A stretch of 64,000 nt of DNA from Pteria penguin (GCA_035048485.1 CM068580.1:36617585-36681584), one strand, 5' to 3'. Positions 25,020 through 39,800 are shown, numbered from the stretch's first letter. Notes: generated by a model from the letters alone, not told the origin. Numbers and translations: made by a program.

Positions 25020-28000
25020 GTAAATAGAGTCCAGGGTCCAAGGACCTGATGTCTTCCTTCATCATTCATCCAAAGCACTACCAGCCATAGCCCCGGGTGC
25101 CCTTACTCATCGTTCTTACCTCACAAGTTTACACGTATGCCTATCCTTCCGCTTCACACCACTCAAATTATATAGTAATTTGTAATAAACTTATATAATC
25201 TGATGGTTTTATATTCTGCCACATGGTATTATATAAACAAGTAAAATGCAACATGTTTTAATATTCTAATAAAACCGCTAGGTACTCGTGTTTTATTACC
25301 TTGAAATGGGACGTCATAAATTTATTATTTGTTGAAAGGATTTCACTTTTTCCGCACTATAATGCTAGTCCACAGTAATTGTGATATTATACGGAAAGAT
25401 GATGGATGGGCATACATGCATGTATTTTATTCATTAAATCAAATTTTGTGCGGACATTTTAGTTGCAGTTCAGATGTATGTAGACCTATTACGAGTTGTG
25501 GTTGGTGGCGGTAAAACATTGGTATATAAATTTGCAGTTTCATAGATATCAATCTCAAAAATGAAAAATATAATTTATAAAAATATGTAAAGAAGCGGCC
25601 TTCTTTATTTCGGGGCCCTAGAATGGACTGTAAACACGGGGTCTGCGAAGCATTGCTTTGTGTTGTTGTTGTTGTAACCGCTACAATGAAAAGATTGGCA
25701 GCCACATATTTTTCATGCGGATTTTAAACAAAATAAAAATCTTTTCAATTTTCTCTCAAAATTTCACTGGGGGGTAATTTCCCCATTTAGTTGCAGTGTA
25801 GACTGACGTTAACTCGTGTTTGCTTTTCTGGTTAAATAGAAGCTACTATAATAGACATTTTAGTAAGTTTAAATTTGAACAATGACAGGATGTTGTGGAT
25901 TGTGGAGAATATTTGCTGTTGGTCTTTACATTGCGGGATAATTTGTAGACTTATTCGAAATTGGTGAGAAACATACAGGTTTCAATGTATTTAACACTTC
26001 GTCGATTGAAATATTTGGCAAGTTTTGTAAGGAATATTTCTTTAGTATTTACCTGTTTGTTTTTCTCATTTCAGAAACGAAATTGTTAAGCAGTATCTGT
26101 AAATAGAACTTCTTCGTTTTTGCAAAAATAAAATCAAGTAAATCATATATTGCGAATTGGAAACCACACCTAATTCGGATTTTCTCTCTATGATTTAACA
26201 ATATGTCTAACCAAACATGCGCTTAAAAAGTTGTAAATGCCCAGGATCGTTCAAAATATGTAAATCTACCAGATTTGTGGAGAATACTATCAAAATAATC
26301 CTTAATCTTCAAGATACAGACAATAGAGGGTGCGAGACGATTTGAATAAATCCTTCTCAAATAACAGCAGTCTCAGTCGTCAAACGTGTAATTGTTCGAT
26401 TGCAATAGAAGGTACAAACAAAATTGTAGGATTACAGATATTTGTTCCCATGGACTGTTGGGTTTCATTTACGACAAAATGGTTGCCTTGTGTATGAAAT
26501 CAGCGAAGTAATACAAGAAGCCGCGATAAAATCACATCGGCTAGATCACTGTTACATGTACGTAATCAAAGGACATCGAAGATATTATTAAAAAGAGAAA
26601 TTTAAACATGTTTTGAAATCTTCTACTTAATTTCAATGCAGAGGTTTGTGATCTATTAGAAATAAAATGAATTTTCCCGAGCGATACTTTCCCTCATTAA
26701 CTACCTATGTTCGACCTAGCATCAACTGAATACGTTTGATGTCTACTCGATTCGTCTACCTTGACTGATTTGTCATTTTTATGCATATTTTTGGAATCTA
26801 GTCACCCTATACGGTGTAAATCGAATTTACAATTAAAAATACGTGCACGGTATCAGAAAAAAAATGAGAGGAAACAAGAACTATTTATGTTTCTTATTTT
26901 GTGTGGGAAGGTCCTTTGAACATATGAAATATTGGATGTCTATGTAATTTATCGGTGCAAATACTGAATCTGATGAAATGAGTCGACACATGGCAGGACA
27001 GTACAATGGTCATCTCACCCCTACATATAAACCACATACAAAAATCAATAATTAATTGAATCCGACCTGTTTGTTAATAGTTGCTAACTGTTCCGATGAT
27101 TCAGACACTGTTTGCTTTAATTAGACAATACTTATGTACATATAGAGTATGAGGAAGCGTTTGATCTCCCTGTCCATTAAGGCCTTCGCTACTAACTGTA
27201 ATGAATATAGTCAATAAAGATGACATGTTTTACGTATACTAATTACATCAACACGACGGTAACAACCACAACATCAGTATTCATAGAATAATTATAAGAC
27301 TAATGAACATACCTTGATATTATTCCTTATATTGAAAATAGAGAATCCGAAAGCAGAGAAAAAATGTAATCCTTTGTTATCCCATGTGAAAAGTAAAATT
27401 AGAAATGCTAGTGTTTGACGACAAGAGGCGGGCGCTACCATCTCGTGCTTCGGTAGAACTTTAAATAGTAACTGCACACAGGTATCGGCTAACGTTGTAT
27501 CCTATACTCTAACGTCTCCCCAAAGGGTTAAAGGTCAATGTGTAAAATCGTCTGTGATCGCAGCCCTAAGCCCGATGTCGACACAGGACAGAAAATTCAA
27601 ATTTATTTGGTCACTACCTACGGTGATTTAGATGTTATGTGTTTGGGCAGTTGTTTATGTTGGGGACATGCTTATTGATTCTTACTGAAGACGAAGGGGT
27701 TTTTTTGTGCATCATTGAACGCTTTAATAGAACAATTTGTCGAATTTCCCAAGCTTTTATCTTAATCTCGCTTTTATGCGTGGCTTTGAAAACATTTGAC
27801 AATAGAGAGAATGATTATAGCAATAACATCAGAATCTGGTACACGAACATGAAATCGAAACTTCAAAGATTGTTTTTATTGCAAACGAAATTCATTCCAT
27901 TTCTAGCTGTTTGTTACACATTTTCTCAGAGACTGTATTATTTCTCAAGTCAAGTATCAAAATATATCGAACGTTGAATAGAAATTATAAGATGAAAACA

Positions 28001-29959
28001 TGCATTACAAATAACATACACAAATACTTTCTTCTGTTTTGTTAAACTGACCAAACACAAATGTGATCAGAAACCTGTTTCGTGAGGACACCATGTACGC
28101 CTTTTAGAGCATTATGCAAGCTTGTCTGGTGATCAAGAATGATGTGCTATGTAAATGTGAAATAATGGACTGGGCTACCACGGTCCGGCTACCTCTTGTG
28201 GAAATGGAATAAGGGGCGGGGTTCTTGCACCTTTTTAGTGGCATTTGTAACTCGTGATATTTTAACACCTGGATGGGTATATTTCTCACCTTTTCTTTAT
28301 GTTTGTACAGGTAACTTGTCAGGGTCCACTTCAGACTTAAGGTCAATATTGGTACGCGGTATAGCGATTCCAGCTTTACAGTAAAATCACCGTCAAAATA
28401 TGTGTTGACATCAATGCCGGAGATTTCTTTGGCTCTTCCACCCCACTATATGGAATTATTTATAGGTTAAATTGTTTACACAGTGATTTTCACAACACGT
28501 TTTAAGATTTTGTGTGCAGAAAACTTACGAACAATTATGTGAAAGAAAACATATATTCCAGACAAATGTATGACTATATAAACATATTTGAAGTTTTCAA
28601 GACCACTTTTGCTGCCAGAGAAAATACGACATCGATCTGGGGTACAATTTACTATATTGACCGTCCTTGGACACCCGTGTACTGTCAACAGAGGGCGCAA
28701 TGAAAGAGACCAATACAAACATTTATTTACCACTGTAATTTGTACCTAATGTTCACAGTAAAAGATGATTGATTTTAATTCTTCAAGAATTAATTGATAA
28801 TGCATATATAAGCGAAGACAAGAACAAACTTGAATTTTTATATTGACTATAGGGTATAGGGCAGTCCCTAATAGCCAGTCCGCCAAAGATCAATGTAGAG
28901 CTGAAACAATTCTTTTATGGTTTCCGGACCCATATTGTCGCGATACGCGGTACCTTTTCATATCTGTATATGCTTTGTCTGCAACACGGTTGTTATATTT
29001 ACTAATTGATACAAATAATCGTAGAATCAGACTTCCTCGACGAATGTCATTTCTCTTCAAATATTGTCACAACCATTTAGAAACTACTTAGTTTAATGAA
29101 GTAAACGGTGTATTTTATAAGCGGAGTTATTAACCTTATTTAAATTAGTCTGAAGGAAATAGATATAGAATTTGTGGCTTGAAATACAGCATGTACTAAC
29201 CTTTTCCTGGTAAATCCCTTTCAAAAATCCGTACATACGCTTATTTCCGAAAGAAAAGTTGGTGTAGTCGTCGCAGTGTCTATGTATACCAGCAGTATAA
29301 GTAAACTTGACATTATTTTGGCTCTATTGGTAGTGGTCCCGAGGGCCCGTTAGCACATCTGTGCCATAGATCACAAGGTGTGAACTAATCTTCGATCATC
29401 TTCTACCCATCTTTGATCTCGGACCGTTTACATCTTGCAGTATTTATCATGTGGTAGATCTACTGTGTAGCACTTATTTACCTGTTTCTATTGTGGGGCG
29501 ATTTCGGACAGGAAGGTAAATTTCATGGTTATGTAATACCATTGTTATTATCGATGTAAGACAAACCAGATTTTCAAGTTTACACCGTATGATAATTAGA
29601 TTATTACGATTTCCTAGACAGAATCGAAACGTCTACAATTGCAGTCTATGTTGTTTCAGAGACATATGTCCCTGGTCTTTTATAATACATTAAAAAAAAA
29701 AGGGGGGGGGGTGTTTATAGGCTGGTATCTTATAATCATTTTTATCAAGTTTGTATCTGATATATTGCTCGTTAGGTAGGTATTTAGGTACAAAATATAA
29801 AACAAGAAGGATACAAAGTTTCAGAAAACATTGCATGCCATTTAGGTTACTTGTAATAGGTTTGATTTACGCGGATAATGAAGTCGGAAATCCTTTCTTG
29901 CATAATATTATTTTTCTAGATATTTAAAACATTAAAGTGCCAGTTTGAATGACATATAT

Positions 29960-30022
29960 TAATTTAATTTAATTTAATTTAATTTAATTTAATTTAATTA
30001 TTTTTTTTTTTAGGGGGGGGGG
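29960..30022. repeat. (AATTT)n microsatellite running into poly-T and poly-G
   Basis: About eight AATTT units, then 11 T, one A, and 10 G. Confidence 0.9.
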
Positions 30023-33000
30023 CGGGGCAATACATCTGACTTACATGATGTATTATTTTCACTACACATACTATGAAAATCAAGTAGGGCTCTTAGTTAT
30101 TTTATAATATCACTGGTATATAGTTTCTCCTATCACGGCCATCTTATTCTAACTATTTAAAGATTGAAAGCATTTTCAAATATGTTTTACTGAGAATAAA
30201 TAATATATTATTTTCAAGCTCTTACAGGCCGTATAGAAACATGGATACTATTCACGTACTAGTGGAAGCGGGGCTTACGTCTTTTGCAAACATATCTTGA
30301 TTATTTAAATATACATGTATACATGTACTTTTTGTTTTTATCGATCTGATTTTTCGTGTAATATGCTTATTCAGACAGTCCATCCCTGTTTGACCTATAA
30401 TGGTAAGATTCTATATTTCTCCTATAGTACTCCTCCCTTGCATTGTATCCCAGCTTATAAGAATAGAGTAATTGTCATGATTGCACATTCAATCCTTACC
30501 AAGTGGTGAAGATGTGAGGATCGAGACGTATCAGGTATCGCATGTAGAACTCGGATTAACTTGGATTACATCAGTTACATAACCTTTCTGTCCCACACAT
30601 TCCTTGTAAAACAAATTAGAAAGAAGATACATGCAAATTCTCCTTTAAACACAAAATTAAAATGTTGTAAACGAAACCATACTTTTGACTGCAGAGGAAA
30701 AAGCTATAAAAAACACAATAAAAGTACAAACAAATTACGAATGCCGCTGCTTTGAAATCTGCATTTGATATGATACTTAAAGGGAAATTTTGTGTAATAA
30801 AGTGTTTATAGTTGTAATTTTAGCGGGAGTGCAGGACAATAAAATTTTGCTAGAATTGATTTAGATGGGGGTTTCTCTAACGTAGGTCAGCCTATGGGAC
30901 AGAAGTTCCATCCGACTGGATAATCTTAAAGTCAACGTAATATTTACAGTTTTTTTTTTATTGAATATGCAAATACACACCACACGTGAGCTATGATATG
31001 AAATTGTGTCGGAAAATTTTCTTTATTTGTATTTACGTTTAGTACACTAAGACGATTGTCTGCAGCTTACTGATAGTATATTTTTTTGTATATGAAAGAG
31101 ACAACATGCATATCATTGATTATATTTACAAAGCAAATGGCGAAAACAACGAAGCTGTTTGTAACTTTGCTTCTCCAGATCTGTCACTATTTTGGAAATA
31201 CAACAAATATAACAAGAGACTCATTATTTCAGCAGTAGATCTGCCTCCGTTTTCTGATAGTATCTAATTTCTTTCCATCAAATCCTCGGCAGATATGACA
31301 GAGAGCTAATAATAACTTGTCAGTCATACAGTTAATTGGGAGTATTCCTTAGAAATCACATATGCCGAGAAAGCATGTTCTGTTCGTATTACGCCGTGGA
31401 GACTCAAAGCAATATGATGCTTCCTTAAAATTTATGCTCAGCCTATTACGCAATATCTACTTGTACATCTCAAAGTTGAAATATGAAAGACTTATTTTTA
31501 ATTCTCACGTTCATAAATTGTATGGATTTGAGTATGTAACCAACACGTTGATAGGGACAGGATATATAATACCGGGCCGAGTGTTTTAAGGGTGGCAGTG
31601 TGAATTAGGGAAATTTTAGGGTGTCGGTACAAAATATGAGAATGACATTCTGGTCATTTGAACATGCTTACAGTGGATTTAAATGATATATGATTATTAT
31701 GTTTAAAGAACATCTAGAACATGTGCGATGGCTTGCCAAACAGGACAAATAAGACGAATACTAGGCAAAAAACCCAAATGGAAAACAATTCCTAGTAAAT
31801 ACAATTTTTCACTTTAACCCTCGATGTTTGTTGATGTTTACATTTTAAATATTATAAAAATTGTGATATGATCCTACTTATGAATTGGTAACAAGACATT
31901 TGACCCTAAGTGACACGGAAGGAGCAAGCGCTCCCAATTTGTCTCTGGTCACACTAACTGCAGGATGCGTACACTAATTGGCGGCTTATTGTTGCCGGTT
32001 TTGTCACGAATATCTGTAATTACCAACTCGACAACGGACAGAATAACAGGGTGTTTTACAATGTAATGATACACACTTTGGGTTTTGACGACCAGGTTGT
32101 GACAGGGTACAGAGTGTGAGTACAATCAACCTCCACCATCTTTTTACAAGGTCGTCCCGCAAACTTAATTTAAGAAGTTTGTTGAACCGTGTCTTTGTAA
32201 AGAATTGATAATTGAATGCCTGTGCTATGGTGGGTACTTGTTTAGAGAAAATAAAGTGGGTTTGAAATGTGTTTATTTTGTGTGTAAGAAGATTATTTTT
32301 GGTTTAAACTACAATCTTTTCTGTTGACAAAACACTTTGAGTAATTATATGATATTGGAAAACAGAATAGGTTAAGATTCAATATAAAGGAAAGATTGGT
32401 GAAGTGAAAGGATAATAAAGTTTTTCCATTGTGGAATTAGGGGATAAGAAACGTTTGTCCATGGATGCTTACCTTATGCTATATAAACGCGTCTAGGCTA
32501 AAGTTTTAAGTAGGGTGGAGATATAGGCAAAGTTCTCACGAACTTCAACATGTTTATTACAATCAGTGTTCAAAATGTCGTCAGTTTAACACATCCGATT
32601 ATCAGCTTTGACAGACGATTAAGAGCCTGGACCATATTTGGCCCTGAACTTTACAAATTTTTAAAAATGAAGTATTTAATAATCCTGAAATAAACTTTGT
32701 TTCATTTGGTTTCGATCTTTCCTATATATTATTCAGTATCTATGAAAACTGTTTACTTTACTTTTATTTTTCTATAATGTTAATATCAAGTTCGGACAGG
32801 ACATTTTCAGTTGTTTATATCTGATGCACTGTATATCAATGGAAGTAAAATATATTAGAAAATATACATTTTCTCAAAATTATTAACCCCCCCCCCCAAA
32901 AAAAAAAAAAAAAAACAAGAAGAGGAAGAAGAAAAGAAAAAAGAAACATATTCTTGATAACGAATGTAGCCATCAATTTTATCTCTTTATATTTTGCATG

Positions 33001-33640
33001 TAAATGGCTTTTGTTTGTTTGTGTTTTTTTTACAATTTCAATTGTACATGTATATACTTGAGGTACTGTCTGTCCACGCAAGTCAAATATATTTGAAAAC
33101 TATTTTCCTTCAAATTATTCAAATAACAAGCATGCATATACACGCAAAAATATTTTCATGATGTCTTGAAGGAAAAACAAACATAGATATCAGTTTAATC
33201 TTTTGCATTATACTTTGGTTCGGGTACATCCTATTGAGAATCTGTCACATACTTTCATATTCTAGGCTATTGTCACCCATAATAGCCCTATTCCTTTATG
33301 ATGCTGACAGTAAAAAATTGTAATGACAAACGAGAGTTTTAAGAATATACTTATCTTCATACATATTTTTCTTAACCACATACATTCAGATACTCTGGTC
33401 AACATTGTTGCTCACGATCTGTTTTTAACCCCCACTTCACAAAATATCTTTTTTCTACACACGAGATGAAGATTTACCTGATATTGGGAATAATTATTAA
33501 TATCTTTTCAATATATATATACAATGGATATGAATGGGATTGTGTATGAAATGTTGGCATGGAAGATTGATATCTGAAAATCTTAAATCTTACTCAATTA
33601 TGAATTTATATACCAAACATATATAATGTGCAAATGTGGA

Positions 33641-33924
33641 GCCGGTGTAGTCCAGTGGATGTAATGCATAGCTAATGACCGGGAGGCTCGGGTTCGATAC
33701 CCGCCATGGGTATATCGGTGTCCCATCTTTGGGATGAGAAAGTAAAAAACCGAGGTCCCGTATCACGGTAGGCGTGGCACGTAAAAGATCCCTCGCTGCT
33801 TCAGGTGGGTCCGTTGTCAAGGTCTAAATTTCTATGCAATGCATCAGGCAGATGCCGTCACCATATACATGAAATAATCATGGAGTGACGTAAAACAATG
33901 ATCAATCAATCAATTGATATGGCT
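33641..33924 (+). mobile_element. tRNA-derived SINE, family S1, full length
   Basis: The head contains an A-box-like gtgtagtccagtgg and a B box ggttcgatacccgcc. The body shares a strongly conserved block (agatccctcgctgcttc..., then ggtgggtccgttg, then gcatcaggcagatgccgtca) with four other copies here. The 3' end is (atca)n. A 7-bp duplication atgtgga flanks it (33634-33640, 33925-33931). No coding capacity; it would be mobilised by a partner LINE. Confidence 0.85.
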
Positions 33925-33952
33925 ATGTGGAAGAAATATAGTATACCCATGT

Positions 33953-34385
33953 ACTGTATATTCTCTTGTGTATACCACATACAGTATATACTGATGTTCA
34001 TGCCTTATACAGTATAAACTCATGTTCATGCTTTATACAGTATATACCCATGTTCATGTCTTATACAGTCTACACACATGTACATACCGTATACAGTAAA
34101 TTCTCATGTTCACACTGTATACAGTATGTACTCATGTTCATACCTGATAAAATATGTACTCATGTTTATGCCATACACAGTATATATATATACTTATGTT
34201 CATACCTAATACACAATATACTCAAGTTCATGCCTTTTACAGTATATGCTCATGTGCATACCTTATAAAGTATGTACTCATGTCCATGCCATACACAGTA
34301 TATACTTATATTCATACCTAATACATAATATACTCCTGTTCATGCCTTTTACAGTATATGCTCATGTTCATACCTTATATACAAT
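33953..34385. repeat. 28-bp tandem array, about 15 copies
   Basis: Unit: tactcatgttcatgcctta then tacagtata. The 'gttca' core recurs at 33996, 34024, 34052, 34080, 34108, 34136 and 34164, and on with the same 28-base step to 34366, apart from one unit lengthened by 6 bases through a TA expansion. Units differ by substitutions. Confidence 0.93.
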
Positions 34386-34605
34386 ATACATTGATTGATT
34401 GATTATTATTTTACTCCACGATTATTTCACGTATGTGACGGCATATACATGATGCTTTGCGTAGGAATTCATACTTTTGCAACGGACCCATTCGAAATAA
34501 TAAGGGATCTTTGACTTCAGTTTTCAGTCTCATCCGAAAGACAGGACAGAAGTGTGTACAAGGCGGGAGTCGAACCCGGAACCTTTCAGTCCCGAGCAGA
34601 GCACC
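34386..34605 (-). mobile_element. tRNA-derived SINE, family S1, inverted copy
   Basis: On the minus strand it reads a B box gggttcgactcccgcc (about 34563-34578), the 'agatccctta' body word, 'gggtccgttgc' and an (atca)n tail ending at 34390. Its head runs directly into the 42-bp satellite. It forms a tail-to-tail pair with the SINE at 33641-33924. Confidence 0.8.
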
Positions 34606-36806
34606 ACATGTGTATGATGAGTATTACACCACATGAAGATCTATTGTGCATGTGTATGATGAGTATTGCACCACATGAAGGTTTATTGTACATGTGTATG
34701 ATGAGTATTACACCACATGGAGGTTTATTGTACATGTGTATCATGAGTATTACATTACATGGAGGTTTATTGTACATGTGTATGATGAGTATTACACCAC
34801 ATGAAGGTTTATTGTACATGTGTATCATGAGTATTACACCACATGGAGGTTTATTGTACATGTGTATCATGAGTATTACACCACATGGAGGTTTATTGTA
34901 CATGTGTATGATGAGTATTACACCACATGGAGGTTTATTGTACATGTGTATGATGAGTATTACACTACATGAAGGTTTATTGTACATGTGTATGATGAGT
35001 ATTACACCACATGGAGGTTTATTGTACATGTGTATGATGAGTATTACACCACATGGAGGTTTATTGTACATGTGTATGATGAGTAGTACACCACATGAAG
35101 GTTTATTGTACATGTGTATGATGAGTATTACACCACATGAAGGTTTATTGTACATGTGTATCATGAGTATTACACCACATGAAGATCTATTGTGCATGTG
35201 TATGATGAGTATTGCACCACATGGAGGTTTATTGTACATGTGTATGATGAGTATTACACCACATGAAGATCTATTGTACATGTGTATGATGAGTATTACA
35301 CCACATGAAGGTTTATTGTACATGTGTATCATGAGTATTACACCACATGAAGATCTATTGTACATGTGTATGATGAGTATTGCACCACATGGAGGTTTAT
35401 TGTACATGTGTATGATGAGTATTACACCACATGAAGGTTTATTGTACATGTGTATCATGAGTATTACACCACATGAAGATCTATTGTGCATGTGTATGAT
35501 GAGTATTGCACCACATGAAGGTTTATTGTACATGTGTATGATGAGTATTACACCACATGAAGGTTTATTGTACATGTGTATCATGAGTATTACACCACAT
35601 GAAGATCTATTGTGCATGTGTATGATGAGTTTTACACCACATGGAGGTTTATTGTACATGTGTATGATGAGTATTACACTACATGAAGGTTTATTGTACA
35701 TGTGTATGATGAGTATTACACTACATAGAGGTTTATTGTACATGTGTATGATGAGTATTACACTACATGGAGGTTTATTGTACATGTGTATGATGAGTAT
35801 TACACCACATGGAGGTTCATTGTACATGTGTATGATGAGTATTGCACCACCTGAAGGTTTATTGTACATGTGTATCATGAGTATTACACCACATGGAGGT
35901 TTATTGTACATGTGTATGATGAGTATTACACTACATGGAGGTTTATTGTACATGTGTATGATGAGTATTACACTTCATGGAGGTTTATTGTACATGTGTA
36001 TGATGAGTATTACACCACAATGAGGTTTATTGTACATGTGAATGATGAGTATTACACCACATGGAGGTTTATTGTACATGTGTATGATGAGTATTACACC
36101 ACATGGAGGTTTATTGTACATGTGTATGATGAGTATTACACCACATGGAGGTTTATTGTACATGTGTATGAAGAGTATTACACTTCATGGAGATTTATTG
36201 TACATGTGTATGATGAGTATTACAGCACATGAAGGTTTATTGTACATGTGTATCATGAGTATTACACCACAAGGAGGTTTATTGTACATGTGTATGATGA
36301 GTATTACACCACATGGAGGTTTATTGTACATGTGTATCATGAGTATTACACCACATGAAGGTTTATTGTACATGTGTATGATGAGTATTACACTACATGA
36401 AGGTTTATTGTACATGTGTATGATGAGTATTACACCACATGGAGGTTTATTGTACATGTGTATGATGAGTTTTACACCACATGAAGGTTTATTGTACATG
36501 TGTATGATGAGTATTACACCACATGGAGGTTTATTGTACATGTGTATGATGAGTAGTACACCACATGAAGGTTTATTGTACATGTGTATGATGAGTATTA
36601 CACCACATGGAGGTTTATTGTACATGTGTATCATGAGTATTACACCACATGGAGGTTTATTGTACATGTGTATGATGAGTATTACACCACATGGAGGTTT
36701 ATTGTACATGTGTATGATGAGTATTACACTTCATGGAGGTTTATTGTACATGTGTATGATGGGTTTTACACCACATGGCGTTTTATTGTACATGTGCATG
36801 ATGATT
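34600..36806. repeat. 42-bp satellite array, about 52 copies, no net indel
   Basis: Unit: gtttattgtacatgtgtatg then atgagtattacaccacatgg, ag. 'gtattacac' at 34621 and again at 36721 differ by exactly 50 x 42 bases. Because 42 is a multiple of three, long frames stay open on both strands (14-residue units MCMMSITPHGGLLY, HVYDEYYTTWRFIV and, on minus, HMYNKPPCGVILII). The recurrent variants (ccacat/ctacat/cttcat, ggagg/gaagg, atg/atc) change amino acids in these frames, so I do not annotate a protein. Variant 'gaagatctattgtgc' units recur in a patterned way, suggesting higher-order amplification. Confidence 0.95.
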
Positions 36807-36809
36807 AAC

Positions 36810-39800
36810 GGTAGGCAGGTAGGAAAATTACTAACCACCACACTGCGACTTCCACTATGATATGACTAAACTACTTTCAGGTCAGTAACTGAGCTTAGAG
36901 CTACATATAAATAAATGTCGTGTTTTGGGGCTGTCTGTCTTTATTATGCATAGAAGGAATTCCAGATGTATGAATAAATGATGATGTTTGCATTCACTTA
37001 GTACCAAGAAGGTAATCTTATTGCTGTCGAGTAGCATAGTGATTGGTTATTTTACCTTAGAATAATTGAACACTAGTTCAGATTGGACTCATTAACTTTT
37101 GACCTGCCAAGCACATCTGTTCCATACACCTTATCCTAAAATATTTTATACATGTAACATGCAGTTATAGTAAGCACATATGCCGTTATATTTTCAAGCA
37201 ATAGGCCTGTATAAACCGTATATATCACGGTTCTCACAGATGAGCGTATCACATCATAGAATTGTATTCCAATATTTGATGATCTTACGTGATTGCACTT
37301 TAGATACACGTAGTAGTTACCCAATAATATGTTAAAACATTCCACTGCAATAGCATCATTGAAGGTTACAGCTACATAGTAGAGTACACAACATCACTAA
37401 ATCCCATATGCCAGTATTCCATAACCACACACTAAAACCGGCGTGGAGGTAGGCTTGAAAGGCCCCGAGTTTGAGATTCCGAGGAGCCTTGTCGGGTTTT
37501 GTTTTCCGGATGAGACAATAAAAACCAAAAGCTCACGACACGGTAAACGTTGGCTTGTAAATGAATTTTATCTGATTCAGGTGGGTCTACTGCTAAGGTC
37601 AAAATGTTTTACGCTATACATCTGGCAGGTGCCGTCATCATATAGGTGAAATATTCCTTATTTGGCATAGTGCAATTACCATTATAGGTGTTTTCTATTA
37701 TACCATATGTCAATATTCCTTGTTCACAATTAATAGTGTTGTATTATATGTATGGTAATGGTAAATCATATGCCAATATTCCAAAATCACTCAGTCATAT
37801 GTTCCAATATTATAGTATTCAGTTATTTATAAACTCCGTGAAATGTAACATACACACATACCAAACCAAATATGCATCATTAACAATATAATCATATATT
37901 GGTCGATTTTGTTTTTTGTTTCATTGTAAAATGTCAAAGATAAATTTTTGTGAAATCGGAAAGTATGAAATGAATTTGATTTCATTTTAATGTCTAGTAC
38001 AACATATTACAATTGGGACTGTGGCTGAACTTCTTGATTATATTATAGTGTTAAATGTGTTCGCAATTGGGAGTACTTTTATTTTTATGTTGTTTACTTA
38101 TGTATATTTTGACCAATGCACACGAGTAGATGATTAAATTATACAGTCTGTGTATCCATGTGCATTTACCAAAATTTACGTAAGTAAACGAGATCTAGGC
38201 CCTGTCACAGATGATAACACAATTAATGTTTTTATTGCTGTCCGTTACCTGTGTAATTTCACCTGTGTGATGACAGTAACAGCTGACTTTCATCACTAGT
38301 CACATCTTACCCGACAAAGGGTAGAGCTTCTACTTGTCAGAAACTACATTGACGCGGCGCCCGTAGCCCACTGGGGTGCCAGGGCCCATTAGTAGTCGGA
38401 AGGTATACTAGTAGTACATAGCTGATGGCAGTTATATCTAGTCGCTATACCATGAATACACGTGTTTTATGATTTTTGTGACAACAGCCATTATTGCTAA
38501 CAAATGATGTTTTACATGACAGGATGGTGTTGCTCTTGTCACATCAAATGATCTTTGTAGATGTAAAGAAGTTGGAAAGGTTTAAGATGTCTTTATACAT
38601 ATGCCTGATCTCTTTACTTCTAAGATAGAAGATCCCTGTGCATTATATTTAAGGACGATTGAAAAATCTGAAAAAAATACTGATTAATAAACATGTAATT
38701 GTAGTGGTACATGTACAAAGAGATAACGAGAAACCAAAGTAAATAATATTCAAATGAAACATCGCACCCCCAATATATCAAAGTAAAAAATCTTCGATTG
38801 GAAATTTTTTTATATAAAAATGTCTGTACCATTAATTTTGCTTTAGTATGTACAGTAAATTAAAAACATATACTTTACCTCAAAATGTGATTCATGTGGG
38901 TAAATAGCAACGTTCTAAGGACGTTTGTGTGCTCTCTGTGTATTTACTTTCACTACATTTATCACATTTTATTAGTGTATGCCCTTCACTCGATTATAAA
39001 GGCCCATCGTTGCATCACAGATAAGCCAGTTTTATTGGCGAAGTTCAACAATGATTAAGAGGGGACTTATCTCGATATCAGTAGGTGAAACTTAATCAGT
39101 TCAAATTTGGACTAATGTGTACTGCAGTAAATAGTGGTACAAGAAGAAATGGAGAAATTCAGGAACATAATTTTTAATGTGGTACATACTTATGAAATGA
39201 TAAAAATCATCATCAGGCATAGGTATAATTTTCATCTTGTTTGTTAATAGATTTTTCGTGATTCATCATTATGTTACGTTCTTGTCCAGAACACATTATA
39301 AATACATTGTGTGTTATCAAGCTATTTGTTCCTGCCTTAGAACCCCGGATCATTTAAGGTCAAATCTAAAATAGTTTATTCGTATATGGAGTCGAATATC
39401 TTATGTCCTGCTGTTAAGTTTTGGGAATGAACTTTGGCTAAGGTAGGGTCCTGGTTGAAGTCTTACTTGAGATTCCTTAGCGAGTGTAGTCCAGGAGATA
39501 TGGGCAACATGTCAGTATGGCTTTAGTATTATCGCCAATACACTAGTATTAGTCAGATTGTACAAACAAGACAATCTCAGCGTGTGTTTACAAGTATGTA
39601 ACACTATCTACATTCTATTTGATCAGAATCAAATAAGTTACGCGATACGGATTCATTAATTCTCAGTCCTGATGGTCCGGTTTATACCTCTACTTACACA
39701 TTACCTTTCAAAACAAATTCGTGTGTGCTAAACGCTTTTTAGCACTTGGGTACGAAAAAGAATGGGGTATTCTGTTGATGACTCTTTCCGTAAAACAACT

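Larger units (their letters stand above)
22700..33633. other. Gene-poor stretch 5' of the membrane-protein gene
   Basis: Apart from the weak exon candidate at 24885-25019, no coding exon is supported. The stretch may hold the non-coding first exon and promoter of the minus-strand gene. Simple runs: poly-A at 24660-24674, A/G run 29692-29711, (TTTAA)n 29960-30000 with a T/G run to 30022, C/A run 32887-32915. Confidence 0.5.

Noticed and set aside
34554..36023. 489-residue open frame through the 42-bp array (and 455 residues on the opposite strand)
   Set aside because: The frames exist because the unit is a multiple of three and has few stops. They run into a SINE, lack a conserved start, and the common variants are amino-acid changing, so they are not annotated as proteins.
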